Of a stretch of DNA of 64,000 nucleotides, positions 54,125 to 64,000 are shown piece by piece. Location of the stretch: the NCBI RefSeq assembly GCF_003591175.1, contig NZ_QYYG01000002.1, forward strand, positions 620,001-684,000, in the 5' to 3' direction. Under the pieces are notes generated by a model that was not told where the DNA came from, searched no databases, and was given only the letters and a program-made list of their open reading frames with translations. A program made the translations under genes and the position numbers. The DNA is from Serratia inhibens (lineage in GTDB: Bacteria > Pseudomonadota > Gammaproteobacteria > Enterobacterales > Enterobacteriaceae). Position 1 is the stretch's first letter, and each line of letters begins with the position of its first letter.

Positions 54125-56146
54125 GTGAGCCACGCCCCGATCCAAACCGCAGCGTTATCCTGGAACGAACAGGGTACACCTGTTTCGAAACAGTTTGATG
54201 ACGTCTACTTTTCCAATCAGGATGGGCTGGAAGAAACCCGTTACGTGTTTCTCCAGGGCAACCGGCTGCCGTCGCGTTTTGGCGAGCACCCTCGCCCGCT
54301 GTTTATCGTGGCGGAAACCGGCTTCGGTACCGGGCTCAACTTTTTAACCCTGTGGCAGGCGTTTGCCGGTTTTCGTGCGGCGATGCCCGACGCTCCGCTG
54401 CAGCGGCTGCATTTCATCAGTTTTGAAAAATTTCCGCTGTTGCACGACGATCTGGCGGCCGCGCACGCACGCTGGCCGGAGCTGGCCCCCTATGCCGATG
54501 AGCTTCGCGCCCAGTGGCCGCTGCCGTTGCCGGGCTGCCACCGCCTGCTGCTGGCGCAGGGGCGCATTACGCTGGATCTGTGGTTCGGCGACGTCAACGC
54601 GCTGCTGCCGCACTTTGACCCCAGCATGAATAACCAGGTCGACGCCTGGTTCCTCGATGGCTTTGCACCGGCGAAAAACCCGGATATGTGGACTGAGCAG
54701 CTGTTCGCCGCCATGGCGCGCTTCGCCCGGCCCGGAGGCACCCTCGCCACCTTTACCGCCGCGGGTTTTGTACGGCGCGGATTGCAGCAGGCCGGTTTTG
54801 AGGTGACGAAAAGCAAAGGTTTCGGCCAAAAACGCGAAATGCTGATCGGCGAGTTGCCCGCTGATGCACCGGCGATCCCGCATCCCGCCCCCTGGTTCCT
54901 GCGCCCGGCGGCGGAAAATACTGACGATATCGCCATCATCGGCGGCGGCGTCGCCAGCGCGCTTACCGCTCTCGCCCTGCTGCGGCGCGGCGCGAAAGTA
55001 ACGCTGTACTGCGCCGATCCGCTACCGGCCGAAGGCGCATCGGGCAACCGTCAGGGCGCGCTCTATCCGTTGCTGAACGGCCGCGGTGACGCGCTGGAAA
55101 CCTTTTTCAGCGCCGCCTTCCCGTTTGCCCGCCGCCAGTACGATGCGCTGTTGCAACAGGGCGTGGCGTTCGATCATCAATGGTGCGGCGTCAGCCAGTT
55201 GGCCTTTGATGAAAAGAGTGCCGGGAAAATTGCCAAAATAGTGGCGATTGAATGGCCTCCTGCGTTGGCGGCGCCGGCCGATCGCGCCACGCTCAGCGCG
55301 CTGTGCGGCGTAGACAGCGGTTTTGGCGGCGTCAGCTACCCGCAAGGCGGTTGGCTGTGCCCGGCAGAGCTGACGCGGGGTGCCATTGCGTTAGCGCAGC
55401 GCCAGGGTATGAGTTGCCATTATGAGTGCGACGTAAACAGCCTCATGCACACAGACGGCAGTTGGCAGCTCGGCTTCGGTAATGGAGAAACCCGTCGACA
55501 TGCCACGGTAATTCTGGCCAATGGCCACCGCCTTTCCGAGCTGCCGCAAAGCGAAGCCTTGCCGGTGTACGCGGTGCGCGGCCAGGTTTCTCATATACCC
55601 ACCACGCCGGCGCTGAGTGAATTGAAGCAGGTACTGTGTTACGACGGCTATCTGACACCGGTCAATACCCATAATCAACAGCACTGTATCGGCGCCAGTT
55701 ACCAGCGCGGCGAGACTGCCACTGAATACCGCGAGGAAGAGCAACAGGATAACCGAGCGCGTCTGTTGCGCTGCCTGCCGGAACAGGCGTGGCCACGAGA
55801 GGTGGACGTCAGCGCTCACCACGCCCGTTGTGGCGTGCGCAGCGCTACCCGCGATCACCTGCCGATGATTGGCGCAGTACCGGACTATCAGGCCACGCTG
55901 ACGCAGTATCAGGATTTGCAACGCCGCCATCAGCTTGGCGAAACCGTGGCGGATGCTCCGCTTTATCCCAACCTGTTTGTTCTTGGCGCACTGGGTTCAC
56001 GCGGGTTGTGTTCGGCACCTTTGGCCGCAGAGATCCTGGCGGCGCAACTGTTTGGCGAACCCTTGCCGGGCGACGCAGAGATGCTGGCAGCGTTGAATCC
56101 GAACCGGATGTGGGTGAGAAAATTGCTAAAGGGGCGTGCGGTGTAA
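54125..56146 (+). CDS. mnmC: Bifunctional tRNA mnm5s2U biosynthesis protein MnmC
   Basis: MnmC finishes 5-methylaminomethyl-2-thiouridine at tRNA position 34. The N-terminal domain is a SAM methyltransferase ([36 protein letters not shown]) and the C-terminal one a FAD oxidase ([21 protein letters not shown] around residue 262; [18 protein letters not shown] near the end). Starts: a GTG at 54125 gives 673 residues ([11 protein letters not shown]), and a TTG at 54104 adds seven; both lack a strong ribosome site. The GTG is preferred for length. Divergent from fabB. Confidence 0.94.
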   Translation: MSHAPIQTAALSWNEQGTPVSKQFDDVYFSNQDGLEETRYVFLQGNRLPSRFGEHPRPLFIVAETGFGTGLNFLTLWQAFAGFRAAMPDAPLQRLHFISFEKFPLLHDDLAAAHARWPELAPYADELRAQWPLPLPGCHRLLLAQGRITLDLWFGDVNALLPHFDPSMNNQVDAWFLDGFAPAKNPDMWTEQLFAAMARFARPGGTLATFTAAGFVRRGLQQAGFEVTKSKGFGQKREMLIGELPADAPAIPHPAPWFLRPAAENTDDIAIIGGGVASALTALALLRRGAKVTLYCADPLPAEGASGNRQGALYPLLNGRGDALETFFSAAFPFARRQYDALLQQGVAFDHQWCGVSQLAFDEKSAGKIAKIVAIEWPPALAAPADRATLSALCGVDSGFGGVSYPQGGWLCPAELTRGAIALAQRQGMSCHYECDVNSLMHTDGSWQLGFGNGETRRHATVILANGHRLSELPQSEALPVYAVRGQVSHIPTTPALSELKQVLCYDGYLTPVNTHNQQHCIGASYQRGETATEYREEEQQDNRARLLRCLPEQAWPREVDVSAHHARCGVRSATRDHLPMIGAVPDYQATLTQYQDLQRRHQLGETVADAPLYPNLFVLGALGSRGLCSAPLAAEILAAQLFGEPLPGDAEMLAALNPNRMWVRKLLKGRAV

Positions 56147-56189
56147 TACCGAGATTACAGGGCGCTTTGAGGGCGCCCCGTTAAGGATA

Positions 56190-56471
56190 TCAGGTGATCG
56201 GCAGTGCGGTTTGGTACAGATTTTCCCACATGCCGCGCACCAGCACCTGGTCCGGCGGCGACAACTCACCGGCGGTAATGGCTTTGTGCAGGCTGTTTTC
56301 TACCCGCACTTTCAGCGCTTCGGCGGTGTGCTCGCCGTGCTCTTCCGCTTCGGCCACCGCCAGCGTCAGATGACCGCGCAGGTAGCCACCGGCAAACAGT
56401 TCATCATCGCTGGCGTGCTCTACCATGTCATCAATCAGCGCCAAAATGCGCGCTTCGAATTCTGCGATCAT
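56190..56471 (-). CDS. yfcL: YfcL family protein
   Basis: A 93-residue acidic protein matching E. coli YfcL ([41 protein letters not shown]-type core; ending near [15 protein letters not shown]). No function is known. It is the last gene of the leftward run from prmB, 32 bp after epmC, with GAGGAA before its ATG. Confidence 0.88.
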   Translation of the reverse strand: MIAEFEARILALIDDMVEHASDDELFAGGYLRGHLTLAVAEAEEHGEHTAEALKVRVENSLHKAITAGELSPPDQVLVRGMWENLYQTALPIT

Positions 56472-56503
56472 CAAATTTCCTCATTAAATAGCAAGCTGTG
56501 GCG

Positions 56504-57061
56504 TTAACAGAAATCTTCCGGATAGGGAAAATGCCCGGCAGCCAGCGGTGGCGTATTGTAGAACGATTGTAATGCCTGAATAAAGCGCGCGGGCCTTGTG
56601 GGTATTCCCCGTTCCAGCAGCGACAGCACTCGGTCGCGCACCTTGCGCTGGAAGGCGATGCGATCCGGTTCGCAATCACCGTTCAGATTGTCGCAGCTGA
56701 CGTTAAACGGGAAACCGGCAGCCACGCAAAACATCCACTCCAGCGCCTGCGGTTTGATTTCTACCGCTTCGAATTCGCTTTGTGTTTGCGTGTCGCGCCC
56801 GTCCGGGCAATACCAGTAACCGAAATCCACCAATTTGCGGCGTTCTTCGCCGGCAATGCACCAGTGCGAGATCTCATGCAGGCCGCTGGCGTAAAAGCCA
56901 TGGGCAAAAACGATACGGTGGTATGGCAGTTCATCGTCGGCCGGCAGGTAAATCGGCTCATCATCGCCCTTGACCAGCCGCGTGTTGTAGTCTTCGCTAA
57001 AGCATTGATTAAATATATCAATCAGCTGCTCGTATTGATGGGTAGTCTGTGTGTCTGACAT
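56504..57061 (-). CDS. epmC: Elongation factor P hydroxylase EpmC
   Basis: EpmC (YfcM) hydroxylates the lysylated Lys34 of EF-P, the last step of its modification. The 185-residue product has the conserved iron-site-like region ASGLHEISHWCIAGEERRK and AGFPFNVSCDNLNGD. The ATG at 57061 (MSDTQTTHQYEQL) gives E. coli-like length; seven codons upstream are not conserved. It is part of the prmB-to-yfcL run. EF-P lysyl modification genes themselves are outside the window. Confidence 0.93.
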   Translation of the reverse strand: MSDTQTTHQYEQLIDIFNQCFSEDYNTRLVKGDDEPIYLPADDELPYHRIVFAHGFYASGLHEISHWCIAGEERRKLVDFGYWYCPDGRDTQTQSEFEAVEIKPQALEWMFCVAAGFPFNVSCDNLNGDCEPDRIAFQRKVRDRVLSLLERGIPTRPARFIQALQSFYNTPPLAAGHFPYPEDFC

Positions 57062-57127
57062 AAATAAAAACTCTATAACCACAAAAATAAAGCGGCAATT
57101 ATTCCACTTTAGTGCTCTCCCGGCATG

Positions 57128-57928
57128 CTAAATATGCAACGCCAGCCACTGCTGAATTTCCGCGCCGTGGTTGTCGTACAACAGCTTGCAGCTCATCACC
57201 AGCGAGACGATGACGATCATCGGCCGAATCAGCTTCTGCCCACGGGTCATCACCATATGTGCGCCCAGACGTGCACCGAGCACCTGCCCCACCAGCATCA
57301 CCAGGCCGATGCCCCACACCACTTTGCCGCCGATGATAAAAAACGTCAGGCCGCCAACGTTGGAGGTGAAGTTCAGCACCTTGGCGTGCGCGGTAGATTT
57401 GGCCAGATTGAAGCCGCACAGCGTCACGTAGGCCAACGCATAGAACGAACCGGCGCCGGGGCCAAAGAAACCATCGTAAAAACCGACGCAGCCGCCGGCC
57501 ACCAGCCCGAAAGGCAACGCGCTCAGGCGGCGCTGCCGATCGCTTTCCCCCAGACGCGGGGTCAGCAAAAAATACAGACCTATGCCAATCACCAGCAACG
57601 GCAGCATTTGTCGCAACAGATCGGCACGCATATGCTGCACCAGAATCGCCCCGGCGATGGAGCCGATCAGCGCCAACAGGATCGTCAGTTTCTGATCGTT
57701 AAGATCCACTGCCCGCCGGCGGATAAAGTACAGGCTGGCGGAAAACGAACCGCCCACCGACTGCAACTTGTTGGTTGCCAGCGCCTGCGCCGGGGAAACG
57801 CCCACCGCCAGCAGCGCCGGCACGGTCAGCAGGCCGCCGCCACCGGCAATGGAATCGATAAAACCCGCCAGCAACGCCACCACAAACAAAACCCCGAGCA
57901 TCTCGGGGCCAACGACAAACCAATCCAT
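57128..57928 (-). CDS. yfcA: TSUP-family membrane protein YfcA
   Basis: A 266-residue inner-membrane protein of the TauE/SafE (TSUP) family with about eight helices and the repeated glycine motifs FIDSIAGGGGLLTVPALL and CVGFYDGFFGPGAGSFYAL. The family exports sulfur- or carbon-containing anions such as sulfoacetate; the substrate of YfcA is unknown. It starts 3 bp after the mepA stop. Confidence 0.92.
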   Translation of the reverse strand: MDWFVVGPEMLGVLFVVALLAGFIDSIAGGGGLLTVPALLAVGVSPAQALATNKLQSVGGSFSASLYFIRRRAVDLNDQKLTILLALIGSIAGAILVQHMRADLLRQMLPLLVIGIGLYFLLTPRLGESDRQRRLSALPFGLVAGGCVGFYDGFFGPGAGSFYALAYVTLCGFNLAKSTAHAKVLNFTSNVGGLTFFIIGGKVVWGIGLVMLVGQVLGARLGAHMVMTRGQKLIRPMIVIVSLVMSCKLLYDNHGAEIQQWLALHI

Positions 57929-57931
57929 TTA

Positions 57932-58759
57932 TTATTCCGCAGCGAAATGGTTATCCAACAAAGCCTGACAGGAAGGCGGCAATGGCGGGGGTACCGGCTT
58001 ACCCGGCTTGGCGCTGGGTTGATGCGGCACGAACCAGCTCGCCAGCTCCGCCCCACAGCCGTCGCCCGGCGGCGGGGTATCCTGTTCCTTACACTCCAGG
58101 CTGCCAGCAGGACAACGCAAACGCACGTGCATATGCGCGCGGTGGCCGAACCACGGGCGCACCTTGTGCAACCAGTCGCGGTCGGCACCGGCATCCAGAC
58201 ACAGGCGTTGCTTGATCGCCGGGTTGACGAAGATGCGCGTCACTTCGGCATCCTGCGCCGCCATTTTGATCAGAGATTCAATCTGCGGTTGCCATTGCCG
58301 CGCCACGACCTGTTTGCCGTCGCCGGAAACCAGATCGATCGGCTGCGGTTTCAGCAGTTGCTGCGCGCTCCAACGCTGGCGCGGCAGTTGCAGCCAGATG
58401 TCGACATCAAGCCCGGACTGATGGCTGGCGTGACCGCTGCTAAAGCGCCCGCCGGCCGGCATCGCCATATCGCCGATCAGCACCGTGCCCAGCGCTTTTT
58501 GGTTGGCTTTGCTGCTCAGGCGCTGAATGAACGCCAGCAGATCGGGGTGGCCGAAATAACGGCGCTGATCGGGGCGCATCACCTGATAATCCGCTGAGTT
58601 CAGCGGCAACGGCTGGGCACCGACGATACAACCATTGGCAAAACCGCCAATCGCCTGTGGTGCGCCGGCCACCGGGTGATCAATTTTCTGCCACGGCGTC
58701 AACGCCATCGCGGAACCTGAAGCCATCAGGGCAACGATGCCTAACATCCAGTTTTTCAT
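57932..58759 (-). CDS. mepA: Penicillin-insensitive murein endopeptidase MepA
   Basis: MepA is a periplasmic zinc LAS-type endopeptidase that cuts D-Ala-mDAP cross-links. The 275-residue precursor has a signal peptide ([19 protein letters not shown]), the zinc motif [18 protein letters not shown] (His and Asp ligands around residues 110-120) and the late [12 protein letters not shown] with the third His. The ATG at 58759 is the start. It is 5 bp after aroC in the same operon. Confidence 0.95.
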   Translation of the reverse strand: MKNWMLGIVALMASGSAMALTPWQKIDHPVAGAPQAIGGFANGCIVGAQPLPLNSADYQVMRPDQRRYFGHPDLLAFIQRLSSKANQKALGTVLIGDMAMPAGGRFSSGHASHQSGLDVDIWLQLPRQRWSAQQLLKPQPIDLVSGDGKQVVARQWQPQIESLIKMAAQDAEVTRIFVNPAIKQRLCLDAGADRDWLHKVRPWFGHRAHMHVRLRCPAGSLECKEQDTPPPGDGCGAELASWFVPHQPSAKPGKPVPPPLPPSCQALLDNHFAAE

Positions 58760-58764
58760 CGCAA

Positions 58765-59850
58765 TTACCAACGTGGAACGTCAGAAACCACATCACCGTT
58801 TTGCGCACGCTGGCGCAGCAGGTGATCCATCAGCACAATCGCCATCATCGCTTCGGCGATCGGAACCGCTCGAATGCCTACGCAGGGATCGTGGCGGCCA
58901 CGGGTCACCATTTCTACCGCTTCGCCCTGGCGATTGATGGTACGGCCCGGCACCATGATGCTGGAGGTCGGTTTCAACGCCAGATGAGCTACTACCGGTT
59001 GGCCGCTGCTGATGCCGCCCAGAATGCCGCCCGCATGGTTGCTCTGGAAACCTTCGGGCGTGATTTCGTCGCGGTTTTCGCTGCCGCGCTTGGTCACCAC
59101 GGCAAAACCGTCGCCGATTTCCACGCCTTTTACCGCGTTGATGCTCATTAACGCATGCGCCAGATCGGCGTCCAGACGGTCAAATACCGGCTCACCGAGG
59201 CCCACCGGCACATTTTCGGCAACGACGCTGACCTTGGCACCGATCGAGTCGCCCTCTTTTTTCAGCGCGCGCATCAGTTCGTCCAGCGCTTCCAGCTTGT
59301 CCGGATCCGGGCAGAAGAACGGGTTCTGTTCGACCTGATCCCAATCTTTCAGTTCACAGACCACGTCGCCGATTTGCGCCAGATAGCCGCGCACCCGTAC
59401 GCCGAATTTCTGCTGCAGGTATTTCTTGGCTATCGCCCCCGCCGCTACGCGCATCGCGGTTTCACGCGCCGAAGAACGGCCGCCGCCACGGTAATCGCGT
59501 ACGCCGTATTTTTGCTCGTAGGTATAATCTGCGTGGCCCGGACGGAACACGTCTTTGATGGCACCGTAATCCTGCGAACGCTGGTCGGTGTTTTCAATCA
59601 TCAGCCCGATGCTGGTACCGGTGGTCACGCCTTCGAACACGCCGGAAAGAATGCGTACCTGATCCGGCTCGCGGCGTTGAGTGGTATAGCGCGAAGTCCC
59701 CGGACGGCGTCGGTCCAGATCGTGCTGCAAATCAGCTTCGGTAAGCGGGATACCCGGCGGTACACCGTCTACGATACATCCCAGCGCCACACCGTGAGAT
59801 TCACCAAATGTGGTGACACGGAAAATCTGCCCAATACTGTTTCCTGCCAT
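58765..59850 (-). CDS. aroC: Chorismate synthase
   Basis: AroC makes chorismate from 5-enolpyruvylshikimate 3-phosphate with reduced FMN. The 361-residue protein starts [20 protein letters not shown] and carries the three family signatures ([57 protein letters not shown]). A GTG codon precedes the ATG at 59850; the ATG gives the E. coli length. It lies 61 bp after prmB. Confidence 0.97.
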   Translation of the reverse strand: MAGNSIGQIFRVTTFGESHGVALGCIVDGVPPGIPLTEADLQHDLDRRRPGTSRYTTQRREPDQVRILSGVFEGVTTGTSIGLMIENTDQRSQDYGAIKDVFRPGHADYTYEQKYGVRDYRGGGRSSARETAMRVAAGAIAKKYLQQKFGVRVRGYLAQIGDVVCELKDWDQVEQNPFFCPDPDKLEALDELMRALKKEGDSIGAKVSVVAENVPVGLGEPVFDRLDADLAHALMSINAVKGVEIGDGFAVVTKRGSENRDEITPEGFQSNHAGGILGGISSGQPVVAHLALKPTSSIMVPGRTINRQGEAVEMVTRGRHDPCVGIRAVPIAEAMMAIVLMDHLLRQRAQNGDVVSDVPRW

Positions 59851-59911
59851 CACGGCTCCTTACCGTTAATGATTATCTTTGTGGGCCCGCCAGAGCAGGC
59901 CCGAAGAAGGC

Positions 59912-60844
59912 TTAGCTGCGGTAAATGCTGAAGTGCTCTTTGCAATCGACCAATTGCTGTTTGGTCAGCATGAACACGCCGTCACCGCCGTTTTCAAACT
60001 CCAGCCAGGTGAACGGAATATCCGGATATTGTTCCATCAGATGTACCATGCTGTTACCCACTTCACAAATCAGCACGCCGTCGTCGCTCAGGTAATCCGG
60101 CGCACAGGCCAGAATGCGGCGCACCAGCTTCAGGCCGTCGCTGCCCGCCGCCAGGCCCAGCTCCGGCTCAAAGCGGAACTCCTGCGGCAAATCGGACATG
60201 TCTTCCGCATCCACATACGGCGGGTTGGTGACGATAAGATCGTACTGGATCGCCGGAACGTCGCGGAACAGATCGGAGCGGATCGGGATAACCTGGTGCT
60301 CGACGCCATGCGCCTGAATGTTGCGCTCGGTCACCGCCAGCACGTCGCTGGAGATATCCACCGCGTCCACTTCCGCTTCCGGGAAAGCGTAACCGCAGGC
60401 GATGGCGATGCAACCGCTGCCGGTGCACATGTCCAGAATGTGACGCGGTGGGTGCGGGATCAGTGCGCTGAAGCGATCGTTGATCAGTTCGCCAATCGGC
60501 GAACGCGGCACCAGCACGCGCTCATCGACATAAAACTCCATGCCGCAGAACCAGGCTTTGTTGGTCAGATAAGCCACCGGAATGCGCTCATTGACGCGGC
60601 GGATCACGCGTTCAACGATGCGATGGCGCTCGCTGGAGGTCAAACGTGCGGTGTGCATGTCCTCTGGAATATCCAGCGGCAGGAACAGGCTTGGCAGTAC
60701 CAATTGCACCGCTTCGTCCCACGGATTATCAGTTCCGTGACCATAGTAGATATTGGCGGCGTTGAAGCGGCTCACCGCCCAGCGCAGCATATCCTGAATG
60801 GTGTGCAGTTCATTCACTGCTTCGTCGACGAAAATTTTGTCCAA
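59912..60844 (-). CDS. prmB: Ribosomal protein L3 N5-glutamine methyltransferase PrmB
   Basis: PrmB methylates the conserved Gln of ribosomal protein L3. The 310-residue product has the SAM motif [19 protein letters not shown] around residue 135 and the catalytic NPPY motif in [18 protein letters not shown]. The start is taken as TTG at 60844 because GGAGGG lies 4 bp upstream and the resulting [17 protein letters not shown] and length match E. coli exactly; an ATG at 60886 would add 14 unconserved residues. Divergent from smrB. Confidence 0.94.
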   Translation of the reverse strand: MDKIFVDEAVNELHTIQDMLRWAVSRFNAANIYYGHGTDNPWDEAVQLVLPSLFLPLDIPEDMHTARLTSSERHRIVERVIRRVNERIPVAYLTNKAWFCGMEFYVDERVLVPRSPIGELINDRFSALIPHPPRHILDMCTGSGCIAIACGYAFPEAEVDAVDISSDVLAVTERNIQAHGVEHQVIPIRSDLFRDVPAIQYDLIVTNPPYVDAEDMSDLPQEFRFEPELGLAAGSDGLKLVRRILACAPDYLSDDGVLICEVGNSMVHLMEQYPDIPFTWLEFENGGDGVFMLTKQQLVDCKEHFSIYRS

Positions 60845-61027
60845 TTTGCCCTCCGGCAGGCACTGTGATTCATGATTTAGCCGCATAGTTTGCCATGAAG
60901 CCCGCGACAAATCAGCAGCAATAGTCGCGTTAAGACATTCTCATTTTCATTCTGACGGGAGTTTTGCGTCGACAGATACCCGCGACACGGTAAACTGTCG
61001 CGATAAATGATTTCCGGTGAATAAAAA

Positions 61028-61558
61028 ATGAAGAACAAGCACCCTCTGAGCAAAGATGAATTGCAGCTCTTCAGAGAGTCGATAGCAGGCGCAAAAAAGC
61101 TGCGCCAGGATACCGTTGTCCACCCCAAACCCAAGCCAAAAACCCGGCAAATGGCACCGCAGCGCCTGCTGCAGGAGCAGGTGGACGCCAGCTATTATTT
61201 CTCGGACGAATATCAACCGCAGTTGGAAGAGGAAGGGCCGACCCGCTATGTGCGCCCCGGCTACAGCGCGTATGAGTTGAAGAAGCTGCGACGCGGCGAT
61301 TATTCACCGGACCTGTTTCTCGATCTGCACGGCCTGACCCAGATGCAGGCCAAACAAGAGCTGGGCGCGCTGATTGCCGCCTGCAAGCGTGAACACGTGC
61401 ACTGCGCCTGCGTCATGCATGGCCACGGCAAACACATCCTCAAACAGCAGACGCCACTGTGGCTGGCGCAACACCCCGACGTCCTGGCGTTCCACCAGGC
61501 CCCCAAAGAATGGGGCGGCAACGCGGCGATTCTGTTGCTGGTCGAACTGGCCGAGTAA
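61028..61558 (+). CDS. smrB: Ribosome rescue factor SmrB
   Basis: SmrB is an Smr-domain endonuclease that cleaves mRNA between collided ribosomes, starting rescue. The 176-residue protein has a basic N-terminal region ([20 protein letters not shown]) and an Smr domain with the [14 protein letters not shown] catalytic-Asp/His motif (about residues 98-111) and [15 protein letters not shown]. Length is close to E. coli SmrB. ATG at 61028. A strong terminator follows. Confidence 0.94.
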   Translation: MKNKHPLSKDELQLFRESIAGAKKLRQDTVVHPKPKPKTRQMAPQRLLQEQVDASYYFSDEYQPQLEEEGPTRYVRPGYSAYELKKLRRGDYSPDLFLDLHGLTQMQAKQELGALIAACKREHVHCACVMHGHGKHILKQQTPLWLAQHPDVLAFHQAPKEWGGNAAILLLVELAE

Positions 61559-61572
61559 ACCGCAGATATGAC

Positions 61573-61603
61573 AAAGGGCGATGTTGAACATCGCCCTTTC
61601 CTG
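61573..61603 (+). terminator. Rho-independent terminator after smrB
   Basis: AAAGGGCGATGTT and AACATCGCCCTTT are perfect arms around one base, so the loop is TTGAA-like. It lies 15 bp past the smrB stop and faces sixA, which ends 27 bp beyond, so it may serve both strands. Confidence 0.85.
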
Positions 61604-61625
61604 GTTGGACCCGAGATACGGTGCC

Positions 61626-62108
61626 CTAGACTTTAGCCATCACCTGCGACGGGCTGACCTGCCATTCAAACTTGCCGTAGCTGCCGTCGGTTGCCAGATC
61701 GACATTGGCGATCGCGGAGGTCGCGAACATCGGCGGGCATTCGCCCGGACACAGCTCAGCGACCAAATAACCCACCAGCGGCAGGTGAGATACGATCAGC
61801 ACAGAGTTGACCCCCTGCTGCGCCAGCGCCTGCAGATAGCTGCCGACCAGACTGGCATCGCCGCCCGGCGTCAGCTCAGGCAGCACTTCTTCGCTTTCCG
61901 GTAGCGCTAAAGCTTCGCGCACCGTTTCCAGCGTCTGTTCGGCCCGCAGATAGGGGCTGACCAGCACTCGTTCAATATCCACAGACTTGGTGTTTAACCA
62001 GGCCGCCATCTGACGTGACTCATCACGGCCACAAACAGTAAGAGGTCTTACCGAATCGCTGGCCGCATCAAGTGCCGCCTCTCCGTGACGCATAATCAAA
62101 ACTTGCAT
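61626..62108 (-). CDS. sixA: Phosphohistidine phosphatase SixA
   Basis: SixA removes phosphate from histidine, notably of the nitrogen phosphotransferase NPr (earlier also proposed for ArcB). The 160-residue histidine-phosphatase-family protein opens MQVLIMRHGEAALDA with the catalytic RHG, and has the second His in IVSHLPLVGYLVAEL. The N-terminal ATG at 62108 is directly conserved. Convergent with smrB; about 400 bp separate it from fadJ. Confidence 0.94.
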   Translation of the reverse strand: MQVLIMRHGEAALDAASDSVRPLTVCGRDESRQMAAWLNTKSVDIERVLVSPYLRAEQTLETVREALALPESEEVLPELTPGGDASLVGSYLQALAQQGVNSVLIVSHLPLVGYLVAELCPGECPPMFATSAIANVDLATDGSYGKFEWQVSPSQVMAKV

Positions 62109-62515
62109 ATTGCACCGCTGTTGTTGACAAAATAACGCTATACAGAAACGCCGAGCGTGCTGTATCGCCGAGTTTTACAACCCCAAAGCAAAGGCTTTGA
62201 AACGATAACGCGCCGTCTCTTTTATGGCGGCCGGGCATTTTGCCTGAAAGTTCACGTAAAGAAAATGCTGTTTTTTACATCAACATCGTCCCGGCGTGAA
62301 TATGACGCTCACATAACAACCAATTCAACAGGTTAAATTTCAACCTTTCCATCATGAAAGTTATTGATGGCGATCGGCTTTTCAGCGTCATCGGGTTACG
62401 TTACTCCGTCACTATCTCCCTGTATAGGGTCCGGAATTGCAGGTATTGCAAGGAGTGATGACGATCACACTGCGGCCCTGATCCAACTCTAGTACAAATC
62501 GGGGTGCCATGCCGC
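62109..62515. other. fadJ/sixA intergenic region
   Basis: This 407-bp region holds a possible small reading frame just after fadJ (62412-62510), then a low-GC stretch that must carry the sixA promoter, and a weak stem (CAAAGC...GCTTTG, about 62184-62200). No repeat or operator was recognised. Confidence 0.5.
62412..62510 (-). CDS. Possible 32-residue peptide downstream of fadJ
   Basis: An ATG at 62510, 5 bp after the fadJ stop, opens a 32-codon frame ending TAG at 62412. GGGGAG within the end of fadJ is about 9 bp upstream, a good ribosome site. The peptide has a basic start, a hydrophobic VIVIT stretch and a CNTC pair (Cys21, Cys24). No family is recognised. Chance occurrence is possible for a frame this short. 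Confidence 0.3.
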   Translation of the reverse strand: MAPRFVLELDQGRSVIVITPCNTCNSGPYTGR

Positions 62516-64000
62516 TCACTCCCCTGACGGATAGAAGCGTTCGCCCTGCTGCGCCATGCGCTGCAAGCGTTCGCAGGGGGCAAAGTTTTCGCCGTATTGC
62601 TGCTGCAGGTAGTGCAGCGTTTTAACCACCTTCTCAGCGCCGAGTTCGTCCATATAACGGAACGGTCCCCCGAGGAATGGCGGGAAACCAATGCCGAATA
62701 CCGCGCCTATATCCCCGTCACGCGCGCTGCGGATCACGCCTTCGTCCAGACAACGCGCCGCTTCATTCAGCATCATCATTACGCAGCGCTGGGCGATGAC
62801 CGCCGGCTGCAAATGCGACTTCGGCGTAATGCCCAGCAGAAGATAGACCGAGGTATCGGCGCGTTTGCCCCGCTGGCGTTGCTGACCTTCGCTTGGATAC
62901 AGGTAGAAACCCCTGCCGTTTTTGCGCCCCTTGCGCCCGTCTTTCAGCACCGCATCGAAGGCGACCGGCGCGGCAAAACGCGGCCCGAGCTGTTCCACCA
63001 GCACCGGGATAATCTTGGTCCCCACATCAATGCCCACTTCATCGAGCAGGGTAATCGGCCCTACCGGGAAGCCAAAATCCACCAGCGCCTTGTCCAACGA
63101 TTCGACAGGCTCGCCTTCCAGCAGGCAACGCGCCGCTTCATTTATATAAGGAGCCAGAATGCGGTTGACGTAGAAACCGGCGCGATCGGCGACCACGATC
63201 GCCGTCTTGCCCTGTTTGCGCGCCAGCGCCACGGTGGTGGCAATGGTTTCCTCACTGGTGGAAGCATGAGGGATCACCTCGACCAACGGCATTTTGTCGA
63301 CCGGGCTGAAATAATGCAGGCCGATCACCTGCTGCGGCCGCTGCGCATTGGCGGCAATCTGGCCAATCGGCAACGACGAGGTATTGGAGGCGAAAATGGT
63401 ATGAGGTGCGGCGTGCTGTTCAATCTCGGCCACCATTTTCTGCTTCAGGGCCAGATCCTCAAACACCGCCTCCACTACGATATCCACGCGCTCAAAGCCG
63501 GTGTAATCGGTCGAACCGGAGATCAGCATCATCTGTTTTTGCCGTTCCGCCGGGCGCATGCGTTTGCTGCGCACGCGCTTGCCGAGCACATCCCAGCTGT
63601 ATTTCAGCGCGTGGTTGATGCCGGTTTCATTGACATCTTTAATTCGCACCGGCAGGCCGCCGCGCGTGGCGGTCACGCAGGCAATACCGCCGCCCATCAG
63701 GCCACCGCCCAAAATACCGACGCGGCGCAACGCATGGGGTTGCGCATTGCCGCCGCGCTCTTTCTTCAAGGCGGTAGAGGCAAAGAACAGGCTGCGCAAC
63801 GCCGCCGACTGCGGCGTCATGGCCAGTTCGCCAAAGGCTCGCGCCTCGGCTTCATAACCGCTGGTGCTGCCGAGATCCAGGCCGGTACGCACCACCTGAA
63901 TGATTTTTTCCGCCGCCGGATAGTTGCCGTGGGTTTTCTCCAGCGTTTTTTTGCGCACAATGCTGAACAACAGGCTTTTTCCCAGAGGGCCGTTGAGCAA
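62516..64000 (-). CDS. fadJ: Fatty acid oxidation complex alpha subunit FadJ (partial, N-terminus outside window)
   Basis: FadJ is the anaerobic beta-oxidation protein joining enoyl-CoA hydratase and 3-hydroxyacyl-CoA dehydrogenase. The visible ~494 residues hold the end of the hydratase linker, the NAD-binding [38 protein letters not shown] with the catalytic His, [11 protein letters not shown], and the C-terminal dehydrogenase-like repeat up to GERFYPSGE. The gene enters from the right edge, so about 220 N-terminal residues (the crotonase-fold domain) are missing. In E. coli sixA is downstream of fadIJ, as here. Confidence 0.95.
   Translation of the reverse strand: MLNGPLGKSLLFSIVRKKTLEKTHGNYPAAEKIIQVVRTGLDLGSTSGYEAEARAFGELAMTPQSAALRSLFFASTALKKERGGNAQPHALRRVGILGGGLMGGGIACVTATRGGLPVRIKDVNETGINHALKYSWDVLGKRVRSKRMRPAERQKQMMLISGSTDYTGFERVDIVVEAVFEDLALKQKMVAEIEQHAAPHTIFASNTSSLPIGQIAANAQRPQQVIGLHYFSPVDKMPLVEVIPHASTSEETIATTVALARKQGKTAIVVADRAGFYVNRILAPYINEAARCLLEGEPVESLDKALVDFGFPVGPITLLDEVGIDVGTKIIPVLVEQLGPRFAAPVAFDAVLKDGRKGRKNGRGFYLYPSEGQQRQRGKRADTSVYLLLGITPKSHLQPAVIAQRCVMMMLNEAARCLDEGVIRSARDGDIGAVFGIGFPPFLGGPFRYMDELGAEKVVKTLHYLQQQYGENFAPCERLQRMAQQGERFYPSGE

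Noticed and set aside
57125-58597. Very long + strand open frame (490 codons) opposite yfcA and mepA
   Set aside because: It spans two well-supported reverse-strand genes. Its His/Gln/Arg-rich composition is typical of a mirrored high-GC frame.

Overview
The window is chromosomal DNA from an enterobacterium, most likely a Serratia. Protein after protein reads as a close homologue of Escherichia coli, and the backbone follows the E. coli K-12 order from yfbV-ackA-pta to prmB-smrB-sixA-fadJ almost gene for gene. Additions typical of Serratia and relatives (a tct tricarboxylate system, an scs cluster, a cus-type RND pump) and copies of the ERIC repeat interrupt it. The genus call is an inference from remembered gene content, not from a search. 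No phage, transposase, integrase, rRNA, tRNA or CRISPR was seen.

Layout. (1) 1-7.9 kb: end of yfbV, the acetate node ackA-pta, the small enzymes yfcD and yfcE, a decayed cupin fragment, then yfcG, folX and yfcH. (2) 7.9-21.6 kb: the histidine/basic amino acid ABC operon hisJQMP, then a long leftward run ubiX, purF, cvpA, dedD, folC, accD, dedA, truA, usg, pdxB. A sigma-54 promoter is visible before hisJ and a PurR box before cvpA-purF. (3) 21.6-36.3 kb: a block absent from this place in E. coli, with an AraC regulator facing a DMT permease, the tctED two-component system facing tctCBA, a hexapeptide-repeat acetyltransferase, a second DMT permease facing a MocR regulator, and scsABCD for copper tolerance and periplasmic thiol chemistry. 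A full ERIC copy in the same orientation sits at each end, next to pdxB and flk, genes that are neighbours in E. coli. (4) 36.3-52.7 kb: flk, a rhodanese facing a second MocR regulator, yfcJ, a secreted EEP-family phosphodiesterase, pepT, a YbiR-type carrier, apbE, a CusCBAF-like efflux system headed by a small Cys/His/Met-rich exported protein, and a small lipoprotein. (5) 52.7-64 kb: fabB with FabR and FadR operator-like sites, mnmC, the run prmB-aroC-mepA-yfcA-epmC-yfcL, smrB, sixA and the C-terminal two thirds of fadJ.

The genes fall into central metabolism (acetate, purines, folate, PLP, chorismate, fatty acid synthesis and oxidation), translation-related modification (truA, mnmC, prmB, epmC, smrB), nutrient uptake (his, tct, DMT, MFS and YbiR carriers) and envelope copper/redox defence (scs and cus). 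The two copper modules are about 9.5 kb apart. Each has a small exported Cys-containing protein ending in a Cys-x-Phe-Arg-Glu tail. Most regulatory sites were read by eye against remembered consensus sequences and are marked as such.
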